A stretch of DNA of 25,285 nt from Phellopilus nigrolimitatus (lineage: Eukaryota; Basidiomycota; Agaricomycetes; Hymenochaetales; Hymenochaetaceae): positions 1-25,285 of the forward strand of contig JAJOHG010000367.1 in NCBI GenBank assembly GCA_021029095.1, written 5' to 3'. The position numbers and the translations under genes are program-made. The notes beneath the pieces are model-generated. The model had not been told where the DNA came from, did not search any database, and worked only from the letters and a program-made list of their open reading frames with translations. Below, piece after piece: positions 20,808 through 25,285 of this stretch. Positions within the stretch are counted from its first letter, which is position 1, and every line of letters starts with the position of its first letter.

Positions 20808-23185
20808 TCACACATGTATATCTCCCTTGATCAATTGCGCATGCTTTACACTGCGCGGCGTAATGGCGCAGCTGAAAGGTTTCGGCGTGCTGTAGATGAT
20901 TTTAAAGGTGTATATCAGAAGAGCAAGAAGAAAGCAATGCTGAGGTATGTCTCACGTAATATTCCCAAACCCGAACGCGAGGTCTGGAAGTATATCTTCC
21001 CCGCTGTCGGGATCTCTAACGGGCCGGATGTCGAAATTAGCGAGCACGTTGACCATGGTCAACCAGATTATTGCGTCCGCGAAGTTGCGGCCTGGGCACA
21101 CTCTGTTCAACGTTCAAGTCTATGAGTAATGCGTATGAATGGAAAAAGCGCTGTAATCACCTCCTGCCGAAGCCAAAAACGATCGCGCTGGGATCCGGGC
21201 TAGCATTTGCATGCTCTTCCGGTGTTTCATCATCTTGATGTAAAATCGCTCTTCTGTCAGATACGCTGCAAGCATGCCTTTCTGGGTTGAACAAATCAGG
21301 ATTGGAGAAGACTTTTTCATCCCTCATTATTGGCCTATGGATTAACTTCAGTGCTCCTGCCAGCATCATGTCATGCGAGAAAGGTTAAGTACCACATGTT
21401 TGCTATGACTATTGAGCCTTTCGGAATCGACCACCCACGGTAGGTATCCTTTTCCGAAGACAAGTGCGGTAGACCTGAAGAAATGAATCAGAGGTGCTCT
21501 TTATATATAAAGACGGCTTGAAATCACCTAGAGGAATAGGGGGGTTGAATCTCGATAAAAACAATGTGAGCATTCCAGGTTCTGAAAGGGGTATAATTAT
21601 AGTGTACCTGTATAACTCCTTCAATATGTAATCAATGTACGGAAGGTTTGGTCGATCGTCGAACGTTGGTAAGCGGTCTGCTCCAACGACCCTATCAATC
21701 TCTTCTTGCGCACGCGTAGCGACGTTAGGATGGAGAGTCATCAGGAGGAAAAATGTAGAAATAACGGTTTTTGTCTTGAAGCAGAAAGACCTGAAGTAAG
21801 CCGATGTGTCACTATAGAACACCAGTGTATGCATACCGTATCATTTCCAGCTGAACCAGACAACAGACTCAGACAAAAAATTAACAGCATTCGTGTACAA
21901 TAGCTCACCACTATAGATAACAGCCCCAACAGCTTTGATGTCTTCTTCATGTTCATTATCAACAACTCCAGCCTCTTCGTAGTCGTCCAAAAGGTACGAG
22001 ATGAGGCACGGAATTTCCTTCCCTTCGGCCTATCAAGAATCGGGGTCACATTAGCTGAGTCCTCAGCAGACAATACTTTTCCCTTCACATACTCTCTTAA
22101 CTTTGAGCTCGTTATATGGCCTGCTTTGCACCTGCTTCGTGAACTTGCGTACTTCCAAAGCGAGTCGCTTCAGTCCCATACCAGGTATCCACGCTGGCAC
22201 ATGGCGCACTACCAGAAGAGAAGTGGGGGTTTTTGAGTATAAGAAACAAATAAAAAAAGTTGCATTCGGCACATACAGATGGGGAATATGTCAAGCGATG
22301 TAGTACCCAAATCTCCTAAACCCGCTGCCATCGTATTGGTATGTTCAATGAGCTCGACGAGCGGATCGCCTTCAGAGAGCACCCGATGACCATATGTTGC
22401 TGATAAGGTTATCCCGGCGACGAGTCTAACAGAAGAAAGAACTTATGTAAGCCACTAGTCCGTGAGCTAATTCCCGCTGAAACACTGCTCACCCCTGAAT
22501 GTCGTCACTGAATTTATGAGGCCTGACCAGCAGGTGGCCGAGAAACCTGTGAACCTCGGCCTCTTGTAACGACCTAAAGGACGATATGGTCTGAGAGCTG
22601 AAATACTTCTGCATCATTCGCCGCTGGTTCCGTAGGCGTTCGCCGTACGGCAGCAGGAATGTATGCCCAGTCCAACCCATACTGCGTCTCTAATGAGCAA
22701 GTGCGATGTGGTTTTCTTATCTGAAAGAAGACTCACAGTTCGAGCACAGGCATCCAAGGCCTTCCGGAAAAGACCAAGCTTTTCTTGTCCAGGAGATCGC
22801 GCGCAGCAGCAAAAGAGTTGACGATGATCATCGTGCGACCGAGTGCGTATGCGGATACCACGTCTCCTGAAAAGAAAAGAAAAGCAAAATCCGCTCGTCA
22901 GTCACATGTGAAGGATAGCGCCGAGGAGGAATCCGCACCGTATGACCTCCCCCATTCCGCGTACGTCTCCCAGGATTTATCACCGCGTGGGAGCTTTCTC
23001 GCGTGCCCTATGAAAGGATCTGCTGGCGGACTGGGAGGCAGGCGGCTAGACCGCGCATGGTCTATAATGGAATCCGCGGGTGATCCAGGGGGTAAGCGAT
23101 TGGACTGTCCATTTTTTCTCCAGATCTTTCCGAGAGCAACGAGGAAAACGAGACCAGCGATAACGAAAGTGGCAGGGAGTAACAT
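20808..23185 (-). CDS. Cytochrome P450 monooxygenase, copy D (13 exons), inside TIR element
   Basis: Predicted ER-anchored monooxygenase, substrate unknown. Exons (5' to 3'): 23185-22939, 22866-22737, 22681-22493, 22425-22277, 22208-22093, 22029-21909, 21850-21837, 21774-21608, 21550-21528, 21474-21393, 21334-21161, 21102-20956, 20889-20808; GT-AG throughout, 1641 nt, 546 aa, no internal stop. Landmarks: anchor MLLPATFVIAGLVFLVAL; a fully duplicated hinge (LPPGSPADSIIDHAR followed by [15 protein letters not shown]); I-helix AGNDT (318-322); ExxR at E375-R378; FNPERH; heme loop FGFGRRVCPGR with Cys473. The C-terminus ends LIKGDIHV. The region from within exon 3 to just past exon 10 is indistinguishable from gene B. 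The gene has its own TATA box and the B-type promoter, so it may be expressed despite lying between transposon ends. Confidence 0.92.
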
Positions 23186-23263
23186 TTAGACGAGCTTCGA
23201 GAGGTGTAGCGAGCGAAACAGAAAATGAACTTTTAATGCAGAAGATTCTCTTTTCTCATATTC

Positions 23264-23270
23264 TTTTATA
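23264..23270 (-). promoter_or_regulatory. TATA box of P450 D
   Basis: TATAAAA on the minus strand about 80 bp upstream of the ATG, in a promoter block closely similar to that of gene B. Confidence 0.65.
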
Positions 23271-23522
23271 CTCAGTGGCAAGAAAGGGCGGCCCCGAGAA
23301 AATGCGGAGCCGAAGCTCAGGTTGACTAGTTTGATATTGAGAAGGACATGAACGCATCATAGGAATTGAAATTTTAGTGTGAGTCGCCGGTCAATGACTC
23401 CATTAATCCATGACTCACTGACCTATGTACTCCGAGGCGTTTTCTCTTGATGTTCTGAGATAAAGAGTTGTCTATCATCTTGCGTTCCGCATTTGAAGAG
23501 GGCACGCGGCCTTGGGCTCCGC

Positions 23523-23987
23523 ACCGTATCCGTCTTACGGTCCTGGTGACGTGCATTCATTCGTTTTTGAGAAATAGAATCTGGCTTTGAAGATAATCTC
23601 GGTTAGCTCTATTATTGCTTTCAGCTTCGAACAAATATAAAATAAAATAAAATAAAGAATGAAATAAGAACTTACCAATGCTGAAAAGGCCTCCTCCTGG
23701 ATACGACCCGTACCGTAATGCTCCCTCAGAGGCGCATTTACGGGCTGTATTTATACGGGTCGTATCGTATTCAGGATTGGGTTATACCGCCGTATCCACA
23801 CACGGTACAGTGCGGAGCCCCGCACGTCCAGTATACAACGAGAAAAGTCGAAAATACAGTACCATCAGAATGTGCTAAATGGGAACTGCAAGTCTGCAAC
23901 GCTGTACACGATATCGGCTTGTCCCATTTGGCGCTTCAGACCACAGATCAGATCTATCTTTGACACTCCTTGAGCATCCTGATCCAA
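23523..23987 (-). repeat. Dispersed repeat R, copy 2
   Basis: Inverted relative to copy 1 at 11207-11609. It is longer by an insert around 23690-23770 rich in ACGGGTCGTATC-type motifs and carries an (AAAAT)n run near 23637-23656. It has no coding capacity and lies directly upstream of the P450 D promoter block. Confidence 0.75.
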
Positions 23988-24403
23988 TATACGCAGAGCG
24001 TTGAAGTGAGGGGAGGTAATAGAGTGTGCACGCTTTGTAATCTGACAAATGGTCAGTGCTTTCCAATTTAAGAAATTTCAGTGTCAAAGGACTGATGGCC
24101 AATTTGACACAATCCAGCCACTTCTTACTGACTCTTTTTTTCCAAAAGCCGTAAACCAAACTTTCAAGCTATGCATACAATAATCACTTCATTTAATCTA
24201 TTTACTTGTGAGGAGAGATTTGTAGCAAAGAAAAGAGCAGCGTATTTTTGGGATGTCACGTGACCTCAGCGCACAGGAATACGTGCAAACGCATAGAACA
24301 ATTTTTTGAGCTCAATGATCCTCCGTTCTACGCGGCTGAAGCTGTAAAATGCTTGTGTGATATGGGGCTAGGAGGGCTACGTTGTCAATTTTTTATTTTC
24401 GCT

Positions 24404-24452
24404 CTCAAAGCGTCAGAACAGTGGTCTTACATGACTGTTCTGACACTTTGAG
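24404..24452. repeat. Perfect-looking hairpin inside the element's right end
   Basis: Two 19-nt arms (CTCAAAGCGTCAGAACAGT and ACTGTTCTGACACTTTGAG) can pair with a single wobble position around an 11-nt loop. A decayed inverted copy exists at 20488-20533. Confidence 0.8.
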
Positions 24453-24941
24453 GCTGAAATTAAATATTCAACAATGTAGCCCTTCCCAGGCCCATATAAA
24501 ATGAGGATTTGAGAGCTTAAATCGTGTAGAAGTGGTGAGAATTGAGTTCAAAAAACCGTTCTCTAACGTTTCTTCAGTCCGCAGAAGTTCCGTTTTTGGT
24601 AAATGTGTAAACAACTGCAAATGCACGCTTTCCTCCCCTCACAAAAACATGGTCATGGATAGAGGATATTTCTACCTACCATTACGTGCACTTAATAATA
24701 ATATATGCTTTGCTCGTTGGTATTACTCGTAGTCATTCTATGACTTTGCTCAGAGGCGTAGGAAAGCTACTTTCCTATTGAGCGGTGAAGACCAAGAATG
24801 TCACAACTTTTCGGTTTCCCCATATCCATTTTCATCTCTCCTTATCAATCTACCAGGACATTCTAAAAGAGTCTATTTACATGCTAGTATTTTTGTCTTG
24901 TAGAGAATGTGCAATAGTGTTTGAATTCGCAATGACGATTT

Positions 24942-24968
24942 GGTGTCCCATTGACCGGTGAATGACTG
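24942..24968 (-). repeat. Right terminal inverted repeat
   Basis: On the minus strand it reads CAGTCATTCACC and continues through GGGACACC, preceded by TA. It matches the left end over 26 bp; only the outermost base differs (C here, T on the left). Confidence 0.85.
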
Positions 24969-25026
24969 TATTATGTAAATCCATACCTTACCTTTCGACA
25001 CGAGACTCCGCTTTCCATTTGTCAAA

Positions 25027-25285
25027 ATGCCTGGGATCGCTTCTCGACGACTTGAACCACGCGTATGTCTAGCCATGATTGATGCAGGTCGGTCCTTAAC
25101 TTCCTCAGAATTTAATGAAGACAAATATATCGTGCTGATTGGCAAAGGAAAAAGACGTCGCTGCCGCCGACACTAAGGCGAACTCCGAGTCAGTCCACCA
25201 TGAAGTTGTCGCAGGCTCGTCGCGCGGAGAGACACAGAAGAAGCGGAGAAAAACTTATCGCTACAGGTGCGTCGCTCACTTTCAT
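25027..25285 (+). other. Possible 5' part of a gene cut by the window edge
   Basis: An ATG frame at 25027-25176 encodes 49 residues (starts MPGIASRRLEPRVCLAM, ends KRRRCRRH). A second frame, open from about 25131 to the window end, reads a hydrophilic stretch (KANSESVHHEVVAGSS, then QKKRRKTYRYR). They could be successive pieces of one spliced gene beginning outside the element, but no convincing intron joins them. I do not recognise a family. Confidence 0.25.

Larger units (their letters stand above)
20808..23347 (-). repeat. Arm 2 of inverted duplication (P450 D with promoter)
   Basis: Inverted counterpart of 13185-15704. Similarity upstream of the gene ends near 23347, just past TGTCCTTCTCAATATCAAAC read on the minus strand, beyond which the sequence is unrelated to the B upstream region. 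Confidence 0.88.
19856..24968. mobile_element. 5.1-kb TIR-bounded segment containing P450 D
   Basis: The ends form inverted repeats beginning YAGTCATTCACCGGTCAATG and continuing GGACACC (left 19856-19882, right 24942-24968). Each is bordered by TA (19854-19855, 24969-24970), as in Tc1/mariner-pogo transposition. Similarity resumes further inside: about 20325-20530 matches 24400-24590 in inverted orientation (for example TTTACACATTTACCAAAAAC against a left counterpart, plus a shared hairpin). No transposase frame is present. The interior holds a P450 exon fragment, complete P450 gene D and repeat R copy 2. Either a non-autonomous element captured the P450, or the P450 segment was inserted into a pre-existing element; the sequence alone does not decide. 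The stretches 23348-23522, 23988-24403 and 24453-24941 hold no gene I can support. Confidence 0.65.

Noticed and set aside
1..25285. CRISPR array or bacterial operon
   Set aside because: No regularly spaced direct repeats; gene structure is clearly eukaryotic.

Overview
The window is nuclear DNA from a filamentous fungus, most likely a wood- or litter-inhabiting basidiomycete (Agaricomycetes). The evidence is many short GT-AG introns of about 50-100 nt, micro-exons, multicopy membrane-anchored P450s of the kind common in Agaricomycetes, a short-type Osh/OSBP gene, an intron-containing tRNA-Arg, and Tc1/mariner-like TA-flanked elements. This identification is inference; no rRNA or marker gene is present.

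Layout from left to right: P450 gene A (minus, 1105-3421); a divergent promoter region; an oxysterol-binding-protein-like gene (plus, 4329-6459, six exons, 570 aa); P450 gene C (plus, 7744-10109); a ~600-bp TA-flanked MITE; a dispersed repeat and a GC-rich gene fragment; a broken copy of the last OSBP exon followed by a copy of the OSBP-P450 intergenic DNA; P450 gene B (plus, 13338-15704); tRNA-Arg(UCG) with an 11-nt intron (minus); a Ser/Pro-rich single-pass membrane protein (plus, 17420-19309, 629 aa, intronless); and a 5.1-kb segment bounded by inverted repeats with TA target sites (19856-24968) that contains a fifth P450 exon fragment and the complete P450 gene D (minus, 20808-23185). A possible truncated gene starts at the right edge.

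None of the four P450s is an obvious pseudogene. I rebuilt each as 13 exons with GT-AG boundaries, consistent phases and an uninterrupted frame (A 525 aa, C 526 aa, B 539 aa, D 546 aa). Each carries an N-terminal anchor, a proline-rich hinge, the I-helix GND(T/S) motif, ExxR, and the heme loop FGFGRRxCxGR. The reading frames that look broken in a six-frame view are simply intron-interrupted.

The locus has grown by at least two duplication modes. A tandem event copied the OSBP 3' end, the spacer and a P450 (6.3-10.1 kb to 12.1-15.7 kb). An inverted event produced B and D, which share a 1201-bp gap-free tract with no difference I could find, introns included, flanked by visibly diverged ends. 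That pattern suggests recent gene conversion. Gene D lies within inverted terminal repeats, so transposon capture or nested insertion is plausible. The P450s probably oxidise lipophilic substrates at the ER with an unlinked reductase; no other biosynthetic-cluster enzyme is visible, so the locus looks like a P450 expansion array rather than a full metabolite cluster.
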